Shown: positions 1-13,810, counted from the first letter of the stretch. The stretch: 46,254 nt of DNA from Pseudomonas protegens (GCF_003732485.1 NZ_MOAK01000013.1:60035-106288); one strand, 5' to 3'. Program-made: numbers and translations. The notes: generated by a model from the sequence alone, not told the origin.

Positions 1-2066
<2,066 letters not shown>

Positions 2067-2072
2067 CCCCCT

Positions 2073-2153
2073 CTGTAGGAGCGGGCTTGCCCGCGAACCA
2101 GGCGCCGCGCTCTCAACGAGGTGGCGCTTTCGCCGGCAAGCCGGCTCCTACAG
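2073..2153. repeat. Inverted REP pair (REPIN-like) between thiC and cytX
   Basis: Two short palindromic units face each other. The left reads CTGTAGGAGCGGGCTTGCCC and continues GCGAA; the right reads TTCGCCGGCAAGCCGGCTCC and continues TACAG. About 30 bases separate them. The outer arms are complementary, so the whole could fold as one long hairpin in the thiC-cytX transcript. The two halves differ at the core (GCGGGC against GCCGGC). This is the typical Pseudomonas REP arrangement, mobilised in trans by RAYT transposases; no such gene is in this window. Confidence 0.85.
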
Positions 2154-2178
2154 ACCCTATTCCTTCGAGATAACAACC

Positions 2179-3468
2179 TTGAGCAGTCCAACCAGCACCT
2201 ACTCTCCCAATCTCGCGGTACCGGCCGACAAGCGCGTTTTCGGTGCCCGGGATCTGTTTTCCCTGTGGTTCTCCCTGGGCATCGGCCTGATGGTGTTGCA
2301 GACCGGCGCGCTGCTGGCGCCGGGCCTGGGGTTGTCCCACTCTTTATTGGCGATTTTCCTTGGCACCGCAGTGGGCGTCCTGCTTCTGGCGGCGGTGGGG
2401 GTGATCGGCAGTGACACCGGCCTGTCGTCCATGTCCGCGCTCAAGTTGAGCCTGGGGCGGCGCGGCGCCAGCTTGCCGGCGGTGCTGAACCTGCTGCAAT
2501 TGGTCGGCTGGGGCTCGTTCGAGATCATCGTCATGCGCGATGCCGCCAGTCTCCTGGGCGCCCGTCCTTTCAATGAGGGCAGCCTGTGGGCCAATCCCTT
2601 GCTCTGGACCCTGTTTTTCGGTGCCTTGGCCACCTTGCTGGCGGTCAGCGGCCCCTTGACCTTCGTCCGTCAGATCCTGCGCAAGTGGGGCATCTGGCTG
2701 TTGCTGGCGGCCTGTCTGTGGCTGACCTGGAACCTGTTCGCCCGGGCCGACCTGGCGGCGCTCTGGGCCCAGGCCGGGGACGGCTCGATGCCGTTCGCCG
2801 TGGGCTTCGATATCGCCATCGCCATGCCCTTGTCCTGGTTGCCGCTGATCGCCGACTACTCGCGGTTCGGCAAGCGCGCCAAGAGCGTGTTCGGCGGCAC
2901 GGCCCTGGGCTTTTTCATCGGCAATTTCTGGTTGATGAGCCTGGGCGTCGCCTACACCCTGGCCTTCGCTCCCAGTGGTGAAGTGAATGCCTTGCTGCTG
3001 GCGCTGGCCGGGGCCGGCCTGGGGATTCCGCTGTTGTTGATCCTGCTGGACGAATCGGAAAACGCCTTTGCCGATATCCACTCGGCGGCCGTTTCCAGCG
3101 GCATTCTGCTGCGTCTCAAGGTCGAGCACCTGGCCCTGGCCATAGGTCTGCTCTGCACCCTGATCGCGTGTCTGGCGCCATTGGCCCAGTACCAGAATTT
3201 CCTGCTGTTGATCGGCTCGGTATTTGCGCCGTTGTTTGGCGTGGTGCTGGTGGACCACTTCATCCTGCGTCGGCGCAGCGGGCAGATCCCGGAGTCAGCC
3301 CTGCGCTGGACGGCGCTGCTGGCCTGGTTGGGTGGGGTGAGCACCTATCACTTGCTGGCCAATCTGTATCCGGATGTCGGCGCAACCCTGCCATCGCTGG
3401 TACTGGCAGGGCTGTTGCAGTGGTTGCTGGGGCAGGCGTTCAGTTCCCGGGAAACAGCTCGGGCTTGA
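2179..3468 (+). CDS. cytX: Putative hydroxymethylpyrimidine permease CytX
   Basis: This is a 429-residue polytopic inner-membrane protein of the nucleobase:cation symporter-1 family, related to cytosine permease CodB. It has about 12 hydrophobic segments beginning at LFSLWFSLGIGLMVLQTGAL. Position right after thiC supports the usual annotation as transporter of the thiamin pyrimidine, though the substrate is inferred from context. The frame is open from 1951, but that part covers the thiC 3' end and the REP pair. The start that fits is TTG at 2179, preceded by GAGAT; the next in-frame ATG is inside the first membrane segment. Its 3' end overlaps the convergent lipoprotein gene by 29 bases. 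Confidence 0.88.
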   Translation: MSSPTSTYSPNLAVPADKRVFGARDLFSLWFSLGIGLMVLQTGALLAPGLGLSHSLLAIFLGTAVGVLLLAAVGVIGSDTGLSSMSALKLSLGRRGASLPAVLNLLQLVGWGSFEIIVMRDAASLLGARPFNEGSLWANPLLWTLFFGALATLLAVSGPLTFVRQILRKWGIWLLLAACLWLTWNLFARADLAALWAQAGDGSMPFAVGFDIAIAMPLSWLPLIADYSRFGKRAKSVFGGTALGFFIGNFWLMSLGVAYTLAFAPSGEVNALLLALAGAGLGIPLLLILLDESENAFADIHSAAVSSGILLRLKVEHLALAIGLLCTLIACLAPLAQYQNFLLLIGSVFAPLFGVVLVDHFILRRRSGQIPESALRWTALLAWLGGVSTYHLLANLYPDVGATLPSLVLAGLLQWLLGQAFSSRETARA

Positions 3469-4183
3469 GTACGCCCTTGAGGCGGTCGTAGGGAATCTGC
3501 AATTCGATATGACCCAGAACCGAGGGCGCGATGGTAGTGACGTCGTACTTGAGGGTCACGGATTTCTGGGTCAGGGCCACATTCGGGGTTTTCTGGAACG
3601 GCCAGGTTTTCACGAATTCGGCTTCGCGATCCAGGTGGGTGCTGATCAGCCAGTTGTTGTGGGCAACCCGCGCAGCTTTCCAGAACATGTCTTCCTGGCC
3701 AGGCAGGAGCATGTCCGCCAGGTTCAGGGCCTTGTGCTGCTGGCGCGAGTAGTTGACGAAGCCTCGTCCCGGAGTGCCGTTGGCGGCGCCGGTGTCCAGG
3801 TAGCTGGCCAGTTCGATGATCACCAGGCCGTCATGCTGCTCCCGTACCTTGGATTGCAGGTACATGCCGTGGCGGTCCGCTGCGCTGCGCAGGAACTGTT
3901 CGCGGTAGGCACTGAGGCTGGCCGGCAGTGGTGCGTCGGGGCTGGTGCGGGTCATTTGCAGCAAGCGTTTTTCGATGATGGCATCCAGTTGCGGCTCGGC
4001 GGGAAAGTGCACGGTGTCGAGGTTGACCAGTGGGCAGTCGGCGCCGCTGCAGCCGGGCTTGAGTTGCTCGGACTTCTCGCGCTTGGTTTCCAGCGGGGTG
4101 TTGTAGCTTGGCTGAAACAGGCTTTGGCACGCGCCCAGGGTCAGGGCGATACAGGCCACGGAGGCGATTTTGACAAGCGACAT
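3440..4183 (-). CDS. RsiV-like (DUF3298) lipoprotein
   Basis: This is a 247-residue exported lipoprotein. The N-terminus has a positively charged start, a hydrophobic stretch and the lipobox LGAC with the lipidated Cys at about residue 19. The mature part resembles the RsiV/DUF3298 family, with segments such as LVIIELASYLDTGAANG, NYSRQQHKALNLADML and a late YDRLKGVLKPEL that the family uses in its beta-rich core. In Bacillus, RsiV is an anti-sigma factor that binds lysozyme. Here there is no sigma-factor domain or partner nearby, so function is unknown. It faces cytX convergently with a 29-base overlap, and its promoter must lie in the 224-base gap shared with nudF. Confidence 0.78.
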   Translation of the reverse strand: MSLVKIASVACIALTLGACQSLFQPSYNTPLETKREKSEQLKPGCSGADCPLVNLDTVHFPAEPQLDAIIEKRLLQMTRTSPDAPLPASLSAYREQFLRSAADRHGMYLQSKVREQHDGLVIIELASYLDTGAANGTPGRGFVNYSRQQHKALNLADMLLPGQEDMFWKAARVAHNNWLISTHLDREAEFVKTWPFQKTPNVALTQKSVTLKYDVTTIAPSVLGHIELQIPYDRLKGVLKPELFPGN

Positions 4184-4407
4184 GGGCGTCCTTCATAAAC
4201 CAGGGGGAGGCAAAAGTTACCGGCTTCGACTGTCTGCGAGGCAGTCGGTTCGCCACTAAGCTCAATAGAGGCAATTAGAGTAGGTTTAGCCCCTCGCCGT
4301 CTATCCCGCTGAGGGTAAAGGGGCTGCATCGGCAGCCGCGAGCGCGTTAGGATGGCGCGAAGTCGAGGGGGATCCTCGGGTCGAACACGCTGTACACGAG
4401 GATTGTT
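4184..4407. promoter_or_regulatory. Divergent intergenic region, lipoprotein gene / nudF
   Basis: These 224 bases without a gene separate two divergent starts, so they must hold at least two promoters. I do not see a strong sigma-70 match in either direction. Two short hairpins are present: CGACTG/CAGTCG near 4228-4249 in the lipoprotein leader, and GGCTGC/GCAGCC near 4320-4337 upstream of nudF. Neither has a T-run, so they are not terminators. The nudF ribosome site is GAGGA just before 4408. Confidence 0.4.
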
Positions 4408-5025
4408 ATGACTGACTTTGCCAACTCCACGCCCAGTGCCGTTGAGATTATCCGGCGCGAAAACTGCTTCCAGGGGTTCTACCGGCTCGATCGCTTGCAA
4501 CTGCGTCACGAGCTGTTCGCCGGTGGCATGGGGCGGGAAATCAATCGTGAAGTCTTTGTTCGTCACGATGCGGTCTGCGTACTGCCGTACGATCCGCAAC
4601 GCGATGAAGTGGTGCTGATCGAACAGTTCCGCGTCGGTGCCATGGGCAAGACCGCTACGCCCTGGCTGGTGGAACTGGTAGCCGGGCTGATCGACAAGGA
4701 CGAGCAGCCGGAACAGGTTGCTCGGCGTGAGGCACAGGAGGAAGCTGGCCTGGACATTTCCGCGCTGTGGCCGATGACCCAGTATTTTCCGTCGCCGGGG
4801 GGCAGCACCGAGTTCGTCCACCTGTTCCTGGGTCGTTGCGACAGCAGCGCTGCCGGCGGGCTGCATGGGCTGGAAGAAGAGGCGGAGGATATCCGGGTTT
4901 CGGTGATGGCTTATGAGGATGCGTTGCAGGCCATGCGTGACGGGCGGATCTGCAATGCCGCCAGCATCATTGCCTTGCAGTGGCTGGCGCTCAATCGCGC
5001 TGAAGTGAGGGGGTTATGGTCGTAA
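4408..5025 (+). CDS. nudF: ADP-ribose pyrophosphatase NudF
   Basis: NudF hydrolyses ADP-ribose to AMP and ribose 5-phosphate in the cytosol. The complete Nudix box is present at residues 93-115 (G-x5-E-x7-R-E-x2-E-E-x-G), with REAQEEAGL as its core. The 205-residue length is normal for the subfamily. It begins a gene string ordered nudF-yqiB-cpdA-yqiA-parE, the same as in E. coli, which strengthens the choice of NudF over other Nudix proteins. Its stop overlaps the yqiB start by 10 bases, so the two are likely translationally coupled. Confidence 0.92.
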   Translation: MTDFANSTPSAVEIIRRENCFQGFYRLDRLQLRHELFAGGMGREINREVFVRHDAVCVLPYDPQRDEVVLIEQFRVGAMGKTATPWLVELVAGLIDKDEQPEQVARREAQEEAGLDISALWPMTQYFPSPGGSTEFVHLFLGRCDSSAAGGLHGLEEEAEDIRVSVMAYEDALQAMRDGRICNAASIIALQWLALNRAEVRGLWS

Positions 5026-5468
5026 ACAAGGTACGCGACCGCTATCGGGTTGATCTCGCGGGGCTGCAAGCTTCCTGCGAGGCCAACTACGCTCGACTGA
5101 TGCGCCTGTTGCCTGACATGCGCAACCAGCCTGTGGCGCGGCGCATCGCCGTGACCCAGGGCGACCAGATGCTCGGCGTACTGGCCCTGGAAGTGGTGCT
5201 GGCCTGCCCTTACACCACCACCTTGCAGGTGCGTCAGGAGCACAGCCTGCCGTGGCTGCCGGTGCCGCAACTGGAAGTGCAGGTCTATCACGATGCACGC
5301 ATGGCGGAAGTCATCAGTGCCGAACATGCCCGGCGCTTTCGCAGCATCTATCCCTATCCCAATGCCTTCATGCATCAACCGGATGAAAAGGCCCAGTTGA
5401 ATGTCTTTCTCGGGGAGTGGCTGAGCCATTGCCTGGCGTGTGGTCACGAGTTCGAAGCCGTGCGCTAG
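5016..5468 (+). CDS. yqiB: DUF1249 family protein YqiB
   Basis: This is a 150-residue soluble protein of unknown function from the YqiB/DUF1249 family. Recognisable features are the N-terminal YRVDLAGLQASCEANYARLMRLLP segment, a central aromatic PY/TTTLQVRQ region, YHDARMAEV, and a C-terminal half with IYPYPNAFMHQPDEKAQLN. The order nudF-yqiB-cpdA matches E. coli, where yqiB is equally uncharacterised. No signal peptide or membrane segment is visible. The ATG at 5016 lies inside the nudF coding end. The two Cys residues near the C-terminus (CLACGHEFEAVR) resemble half of a zinc site, but this is speculative. Confidence 0.88.
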   Translation: MVVNKVRDRYRVDLAGLQASCEANYARLMRLLPDMRNQPVARRIAVTQGDQMLGVLALEVVLACPYTTTLQVRQEHSLPWLPVPQLEVQVYHDARMAEVISAEHARRFRSIYPYPNAFMHQPDEKAQLNVFLGEWLSHCLACGHEFEAVR

Positions 5469-5567
5469 ATGTGAACTGGGTCCGTTTCCCAGGTTTCCTC
5501 TTTTCCATTTCCCCCAGCATAATTGCCGCCTTCATCATGCTTTGTGCCCTTGCTCCGGGAGAACGCC

Positions 5568-6383
5568 GTGCCAAGCGTATCCGCACTGACTGCCGACGAT
5601 TCCGTACTGCTGGTGCAACTGTCTGACAGCCACCTGTTTGCCGACACTGACGGCACCTTGCTGGGCATGAATACCGCCGACAGTCTGCAGCGGGTCATTG
5701 AGCAGGTGTTGGCGCAGCAGCCGCGGATCGACCTGATGCTGGCCACGGGCGATCTGTCCCAGGATGGCAGCCTGGAGTCTTATCAGCGCTTTCGTCAGTT
5801 GACCCGACAGATTCCGGCCCCGGGCCGCTGGCTGCCGGGCAACCATGACGAGCCGAAGATCATGCAGCTGGCGACGCGGGACAGTGATTTGCTGGAGCCG
5901 GTAATGGATATCGGCAACTGGCGCATCACTCTGCTGGACTCGGCGGTGCCCGGCTCGGTGCCGGGTTACCTGCAGGATGATCAACTGCAATTGCTGGCCC
6001 GCTCCCTGAGCGAGGCTCCGGAACGCCATCACCTGATCTGTCTGCACCATCACCCGGTGTCCATCGACTGTGCCTGGATGGAGCCCATTGGCCTGCGCAA
6101 CGCCGAGGCACTGTTCGCCGTGCTCGACGCTTTCCCCCAGGTCCGTGCCCTGCTCTGGGGGCACGTGCATCAGGAAATCGATCGCCAGCGCGGCGCCGTG
6201 CGGCTATTGGCCTCACCCTCGACCTGCATCCAGTTCGAGCCCGGCAGCGACGACTTCAAGGTCGAGGAGCAGGTGCCGGGCTATCGCTGGCTGCGGCTGT
6301 GGCCCGATGGACGGTTGGAAACCGGCGTGGAACGGGTCCTGGGCTACGAATTCACCATCGACTACGGTAGCAACGGCTACTGA
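5568..6383 (+). CDS. cpdA: 3',5'-cyclic-AMP phosphodiesterase CpdA
   Basis: CpdA hydrolyses cAMP to AMP and so sets the signal seen by Vfr/CRP-type regulators. It is a calcineurin-like metallophosphoesterase. Visible metal-site motifs are D-S-H at residues 20-22 (QLSDSHLF), GDLSQDG, GNHDE, the HHHP tract and GHVH. At 271 residues it is close to E. coli CpdA. The frame is open from 5523, but GTG at 5568 is preferred because GGGAGAA sits just upstream and the resulting N-terminus matches the family. Its place between yqiB and yqiA is as in E. coli. Confidence 0.9.
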   Translation: MPSVSALTADDSVLLVQLSDSHLFADTDGTLLGMNTADSLQRVIEQVLAQQPRIDLMLATGDLSQDGSLESYQRFRQLTRQIPAPGRWLPGNHDEPKIMQLATRDSDLLEPVMDIGNWRITLLDSAVPGSVPGYLQDDQLQLLARSLSEAPERHHLICLHHHPVSIDCAWMEPIGLRNAEALFAVLDAFPQVRALLWGHVHQEIDRQRGAVRLLASPSTCIQFEPGSDDFKVEEQVPGYRWLRLWPDGRLETGVERVLGYEFTIDYGSNGY

Positions 6384-6450
6384 AGCGGCTTCGTAACCTG
6401 CCGTCATCCCTGTAAACTGCGGCTTTTGCCCAGGTGCACAGGGAGTTCGC

Positions 6451-7059
6451 ATGTCCGGTTCGATCCTTTATATCCACGGCTTCAACAGTGCTCCCGCGTC
6501 GACCAAGGCCTCCCAGTTGCGGCGTGTCATGGAGAAGCTGGGGCTGGCTGAACAATTGCGGGTACCGGCCCTGCATCATCATCCGCGACAGGCCGTTGGC
6601 CAGTTGGAGCAGGCGATTGCCGAACTCGGTCGACCATTGCTGGTCGGCAGCTCGCTCGGCGGCTACTATGCGACTCACCTTGCCGAGCGCTACGGGCTCA
6701 AAGCTCTGCTGATCAACCCTGCTGTCAGCCCGCACCGGATGTTCGACGGTTATCTGGGCACGCAGAAAAACCTGTATACCGATGAAACCTGGGAGCTGAC
6801 CCATGACCATGTGGCGGCTCTGGCAGCGCTGGAAGTCGCGCCGCCCCAGGACCCGCAGCGTTATCAGGTGTGGTTGCAGACCGGGGACGAGACGCTGGAC
6901 TATCGCAGCGCCGAGCGCTATTACCGTGCCTGTGCCTTGCGTATCCAGGCCGGCGGCGATCATAGTTTCCAAGGTTTTGCCGGACAATTGCCGGCGATAT
7001 TGAATTTTGCCGGCATCACTGCCGATCAGTACCAGGCGATCGATTTCACTGCACTGTGA
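6451..7059 (+). CDS. yqiA: YqiA-family esterase
   Basis: This is a small alpha/beta hydrolase of 202 residues. It begins with the family's YIHGFNSAP segment. The nucleophile elbow GSSLGGYYA puts the catalytic Ser at 68. The other triad members are likely Asp146 (TGDETLDY) and His171 (GGDHSF). E. coli YqiA cleaves short-chain and palmitoyl-CoA esters in vitro; the physiological substrate is unknown. It lies between cpdA and parE as in E. coli. A GGGAG ribosome site precedes the ATG. Confidence 0.9.
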   Translation: MSGSILYIHGFNSAPASTKASQLRRVMEKLGLAEQLRVPALHHHPRQAVGQLEQAIAELGRPLLVGSSLGGYYATHLAERYGLKALLINPAVSPHRMFDGYLGTQKNLYTDETWELTHDHVAALAALEVAPPQDPQRYQVWLQTGDETLDYRSAERYYRACALRIQAGGDHSFQGFAGQLPAILNFAGITADQYQAIDFTAL

Positions 7060-7102
7060 AAGCCTCGCCCCATATTCATTGAACGACTAACGACGAGAAC
7101 CC

Positions 7103-9007
7103 ATGGCCACTCCCAGCGCTAGCTCTTATAACGCAGACGCCATCGAAGTCCTCTCGGGACTCGACCCGGTGCGCAAACGCCCGGGCATGTACACCGACAC
7201 CACGCGGCCCAACCACCTGGCCCAGGAAGTCATCGACAACAGTGTCGACGAAGCCCTGGCCGGCCATGCGAAGTCGATACAGGTCATCCTGCACGCCGAC
7301 CATTCCCTGGAAGTCTCCGACGACGGCCGCGGCATGCCCGTGGACATCCACCCGGAAGAGGGCGTGTCCGGGATCGAGCTGATCCTCACCAAGCTCCATG
7401 CGGGCGGCAAGTTTTCCAACAAGAACTACCAGTTCTCCGGCGGTCTGCACGGGGTGGGTATTTCCGTGGTCAACGCCCTGTCGAATCAGGTGCGGGTGCG
7501 GGTCAAGCGCGACGGCAACGAATACCAGATGACCTTCGCCGACGGCTACAAGGCCACCGAGCTGGAAGTGGTCGGCACGGTGGGCAAGCGCAACACCGGT
7601 ACCAGCGTGTACTTTGCCCCGGACCCGAAATACTTCGATTCGCCGAAATTTTCCGTCAGCCGCCTCAAGCATGTGCTCAAGGCCAAGGCTGTACTGTGCC
7701 CGGGGCTGCTGGTCAGCTTCGAAGACAAGTCCAGCGGCGAGAAGGTCGAGTGGCATTACGAAGACGGCCTGCGCTCCTATCTGGTGGATGCGGTCAGCGA
7801 ATTCGAACGCCTGCCGGACGAGCCGTTCTGCGGCAGTCTCGCGGGTAACAAGGAAGCGGTGGACTGGGCCCTGTTGTGGCTACCGGAAGGTGGTGACAGT
7901 GTTCAGGAAAGCTACGTCAACCTGATCCCCACGGCCCAGGGCGGTACCCACGTCAATGGTTTGCGCCAGGGTTTGCTGGATGCCATGCGTGAGTTCTGCG
8001 AATTCCGCAACCTGCTGCCCCGTGGCCTGAAGCTGGCCCCGGAAGATGTCTGGGAGCGGATCGCCTTCGTCCTGTCGATGAAGATGCAAGACGCGCAGTT
8101 CTCCGGCCAGACCAAAGAGCGTTTGTCGTCCCGTGAGGCGGCGGCTTTCGTTTCCGGCGTGGTCAAGGACGCCTTCAGCCTGTGGCTCAATGCCAATCCC
8201 GAGCTGGGTATGCAACTGGCTGAACTGGCCATCAGCAACGCCGGTCGCCGCTTGAAGGCCAGCAAGAAGGTCGAGCGCAAGCGCATTACCCAAGGCCCGG
8301 CACTGCCCGGCAAGCTGGCGGACTGCGCCGGCCAGGACCCGATGCGTTCCGAACTGTTCCTGGTGGAGGGTGACTCCGCCGGTGGTTCGGCCAAACAGGC
8401 GCGGGACAAGGAGTTCCAGGCGATCCTGCCGTTGCGGGGCAAGATCCTCAACACCTGGGAAGTGGACGGCAGCGAAGTCCTGGCCAGCCAGGAAGTGCAC
8501 AACATCGCCGTGGCCATTGGCGTCGATCCGGGCGCCGAGGACATGAGCCAGCTGCGCTATGGCAAGATCTGCATCCTCGCCGACGCCGACTCCGACGGCC
8601 TGCACATTGCCACCTTGCTCTGTGCCTTGTTCGTCCAGCATTTCCGCCCCTTGGTGAACGCCGGTCACGTCTATGTGGCCATGCCGCCGCTGTACCGCAT
8701 CGACCTGGGCAAGGAAATCTACTACGCCCTGGACGACGCCGAGCGTGATGGCATTCTCGACCGCCTGGTGGCCGAGAAGAAACGCGGCAAGCCCCAGGTC
8801 ACTCGATTCAAAGGCCTGGGCGAAATGAACCCGCCGCAACTGCGCGAGACCACCATGGACCCGAACACTCGGCGCCTGGTGCAGTTGACCTTGGAAGACG
8901 TCGAGGCGACTTCGGAAATGATGGACATGCTGCTGGCGAAAAAACGCGCTGGCGACCGCAAGACCTGGCTGGAGTCCAAGGGCAACCTGGCCGAGGTGTT
9001 GGCCTGA
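7103..9007 (+). CDS. parE: DNA topoisomerase IV subunit B ParE
   Basis: ParE is the ATPase subunit of topoisomerase IV, which unlinks daughter chromosomes after replication. Domains in order are the GHKL ATPase (EVIDNSVDEALAGH near residue 45, DDGRGMP, GLHGVG), the transducer domain, and the TOPRIM domain with E422 in EGDSAGGS and the DADSDG acidic cluster at 494-499. The length of 634 residues is normal. GyrB would be about 800 residues with an insert in TOPRIM, so this is ParE. Its stop overlaps the next ATG by one base, tying it to a secreted protein gene. Confidence 0.97.
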   Translation: MATPSASSYNADAIEVLSGLDPVRKRPGMYTDTTRPNHLAQEVIDNSVDEALAGHAKSIQVILHADHSLEVSDDGRGMPVDIHPEEGVSGIELILTKLHAGGKFSNKNYQFSGGLHGVGISVVNALSNQVRVRVKRDGNEYQMTFADGYKATELEVVGTVGKRNTGTSVYFAPDPKYFDSPKFSVSRLKHVLKAKAVLCPGLLVSFEDKSSGEKVEWHYEDGLRSYLVDAVSEFERLPDEPFCGSLAGNKEAVDWALLWLPEGGDSVQESYVNLIPTAQGGTHVNGLRQGLLDAMREFCEFRNLLPRGLKLAPEDVWERIAFVLSMKMQDAQFSGQTKERLSSREAAAFVSGVVKDAFSLWLNANPELGMQLAELAISNAGRRLKASKKVERKRITQGPALPGKLADCAGQDPMRSELFLVEGDSAGGSAKQARDKEFQAILPLRGKILNTWEVDGSEVLASQEVHNIAVAIGVDPGAEDMSQLRYGKICILADADSDGLHIATLLCALFVQHFRPLVNAGHVYVAMPPLYRIDLGKEIYYALDDAERDGILDRLVAEKKRGKPQVTRFKGLGEMNPPQLRETTMDPNTRRLVQLTLEDVEATSEMMDMLLAKKRAGDRKTWLESKGNLAEVLA

Positions 9008-9986
9008 TGCACAGGGGTTTTGCCCTGGCCCTAGCGCTATTGGCAACCTCGGTGGTGGCCGCGCCAGTGCCCGAACTGACCTTGTTGTCCGAGCATCCTG
9101 TTGAGGGCATGCGCGGTAGCAATCTGTCCGGGCTGGCACTCTGTGGCCAGGATTTGTGGACGGTTTCCGACCGCGATGACGATCAGATCTACAAGCTCGA
9201 TACCCGCGACAGCGTCTGGCAGGCCGAGACCGTCAAGCTGGAGGTGCCTGCGGTACCCGACACCGGCTTGCCTTGGGGTTTGAAGTCGCGGACCTGGGCG
9301 GCGTCCTTCGTGCGTGGTGGCGACCTGGATTTCGAAGGTATCTCCTGCGATGCCGCCGGCAACAAATATGTGGTCAGCGAAGCTCATGCCACGGTGCTGC
9401 AAGTGCCGACGCAAGGCGCGCCGACCTGGCTGAAGATCTCCCCGATCATGGTTCGCGAAGCGCGGGCCAGTGGCATGCTCCTGCATTTCAACGCCTTGTT
9501 CGAAGGCTTGGCGGTAAACCCTGCCGGCGACCGAATCTGGCTGGCAGCGGAGCGTGAGCGGCGTGGGCTGTTATTGATCAAGCGCGGGCAGGCCACCTGG
9601 GACTGTGATGGCGGTTGCGTGCTGCTTAGCGAGGCGGGCTTGGAAATGCAGCCGGAGCAGGTGCCCAACGCCAAGGCGGTGTCCCGGGATTTTGCCGACC
9701 TGTCGCTGTTCGACGGCAAGCTGTTTACCCTGGAGCGCAATGCCTATCAGATCTGTCGTCGGGATGCGCAGACCGCCAAGGTCGAGCAGTGCTGGTCCTA
9801 TGCCGCCGGGGCGTTGGTGGAACATCGACGTTATCTACAGCCCTATGGGCTGGCGGAAGCCTTGGTGGTGGACGCCAAGGGTGCCTGGATCGGTGTGGAC
9901 AACAACAAGCGTGCCCGCGCCGATGGCGAGGCCCGTCCCATCGTCTGGCGTTTTGCTGCGCCTGAAGGTGGTTGGAGTAGCAAGCC

Positions 9987-9990
<4 letters not shown>
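9007..9990 (+). CDS. Exported phytase-like esterase-domain protein
   Basis: This is a 327-residue protein with a clean signal peptide (residues 1-19, ending VVAA), so it is exported. The mature part looks like the 'esterase-like activity of phytase' beta-propeller family. Repeated segments support this: SGLALCGQDLWTVSDRDDD, DLDFEGISCDAAGNKYVVSE, NALFEGLAVNPAGDRIWLAAERE and FADLSLFDGKLFTLERNAY, with conserved acidic residues that may bind metal. The substrate is unknown. The start overlaps the parE stop (TGATG) and its own stop overlaps the next start, so it is probably translated in one coupled chain. Confidence 0.78.
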
Positions 9991-12774
<2,784 letters not shown>

Positions 12775-12839
12775 CGGCAGGCTGGAGCGTTCGATCTTGG
12801 ATTTAAGCGCCAGATCGACGCTAGAACACTGGAGTCACG

Positions 12840-12864
12840 GCGCATATTCACGGATGATATGCGC
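12840..12864 (+). terminator. Hairpin after parC
   Basis: A perfect 8-bp stem, GCGCATAT with ATATGCGC, encloses a 9-base loop 65 bases after the parC stop. Only a short T-run (TTTC) follows, so it may be a weak terminator or an mRNA-stabilising hairpin. The rest of the 178-base gap to the next gene contains an A/T-rich patch at 12895-12912 that may hold a promoter, but no clear hexamers are seen. Confidence 0.4.
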
Positions 12865-12952
12865 TTTCAAACGCCGGCGTGGCCGAGCGTTATTCAATTT
12901 TTTTGAGTATTTACACTGTGGCCAGCCTTGTGGCCGCCACTTGGATGGGATG

Positions 12953-13663
12953 ATGACTGCTCTGCGCCTTCCTCTTGTTTTTTTGCTCGCGGGCGTTCTT
13001 GGCCTGGCGGGTTGCAGCGTACACCAGCCGGTGTCGCTGTATCAGCTGGACAGCGGAAGTCCAGCCCAGCCGGCCAGTGCCGGCATGTCGGTATTGTTGG
13101 GGCCGGTGTTGATCGCCGACTACCTGCAACGTGAAACACTCCTGCAACGCCAGGACGATGGCAGCCTGCAAGCCTCCACCGATGGCCGCTGGGCCGGCAG
13201 CCTGTCTTCGGACATCGATCAGTTGCTGCTGCGCCAGGTGGCCGGCCATCTGGATAGTCAGCGCGTGGTACTGGCTCCGGCGACCAGTGGCTTCACCCCG
13301 GATGTGCAGGTGTTGTTGTCGATCACCCGTCTGGATTCCGGCAAGTCGCAGCCAGCGGTGCTGGATGCGCAGTGGCGCCTGATCGATCGTCGTGGTCAGG
13401 TGCGGGACAACCGTATTGTTCACCTGCAGGAGCAGCACGCAGGGACCACGGCGTCGCAGGTCCAGGCTCAGGGCGTGCTGTTGCAGCGTCTGGCCGAGCA
13501 GCTGTCGGGCGCTCTCAAGCCCCTGGCCAATCAGCCGGCCGTGGCGGAAGTGCCACGCAAGGCGACACCGGCGCCAGCGCCCAAGCCTGTCGAGCATGAG
13601 AAACAGCCGAAGATTCCGATGGCCACGCCGATCCGTACAGATATGGAAGTGTTCAGGTTCTGA
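12953..13663 (+). CDS. PqiC-like ABC-transport auxiliary lipoprotein
   Basis: This is a 236-residue lipoprotein. The signal sequence ends in the lipobox LAGC (Cys at about residue 20). The body fits the PqiC/ABC-transport-auxiliary family: a YQLDSG start, GPVLIADYLQRETLL, RWAGSLSSDIDQLLLRQVAGHL, and a final amphipathic helix (QGVLLQRLAEQLSGALK). The C-terminal 45 residues are Pro/Lys/Ala-rich. Relatives bridge MCE-protein complexes such as PqiB to the outer membrane in lipid traffic. No pqiA or pqiB gene is nearby, so the partner is unknown. Adjacent ATGs at 12950 and 12953 are both possible; 12953 has the better-spaced GGAT. Confidence 0.75.
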   Translation: MTALRLPLVFLLAGVLGLAGCSVHQPVSLYQLDSGSPAQPASAGMSVLLGPVLIADYLQRETLLQRQDDGSLQASTDGRWAGSLSSDIDQLLLRQVAGHLDSQRVVLAPATSGFTPDVQVLLSITRLDSGKSQPAVLDAQWRLIDRRGQVRDNRIVHLQEQHAGTTASQVQAQGVLLQRLAEQLSGALKPLANQPAVAEVPRKATPAPAPKPVEHEKQPKIPMATPIRTDMEVFRF

Positions 13664-13678
13664 GGTCAATGGTTGCAA

Positions 13679-13712
13679 GACAAGGCCCGCCTATTGGCGG
13701 GCCTTGTCGTTT
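13679..13712 (+). terminator. Rho-independent terminator after the PqiC-like gene
   Basis: A strong hairpin, ACAAGGCCCGCC with GGCGGGCCTTGT around a 4-base loop, is followed by CGTTT. It lies 16 bases after the lipoprotein stop codon and should end the gene string. Confidence 0.85.
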
Positions 13713-13744
13713 CTGCAGTGGGGCGGGGAAGTCTGGCCGATTTT

Positions 13745-13810
13745 CTTCGCTGGCAAGCCAGCCCCTACGAAATTTGCGGGACTGTTGTAGGAGCTGGCTT
13801 GCCAGCGAAG
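13745..13810. repeat. Inverted REP pair (REPIN-like)
   Basis: Two REP units face each other. The left reads CTTCGCTGGCAAGCCAGCCC and continues CTAC; the right reads GTAGGAGCTGGCTTGCCAGC and continues GAAG. About 18 bases separate them. The core GCTGGC/GCCAGC differs from the GCCGGC core of the copies at 2073 and 40149. It lies between two terminators in a convergent gap, a typical non-coding niche for these elements. Confidence 0.85.

Noticed and set aside
13745..13810. CRISPR-like repeat
   Set aside because: Only one inverted pair of REP units, no regular direct repeats or spacers and no cas genes. It matches REP elements.
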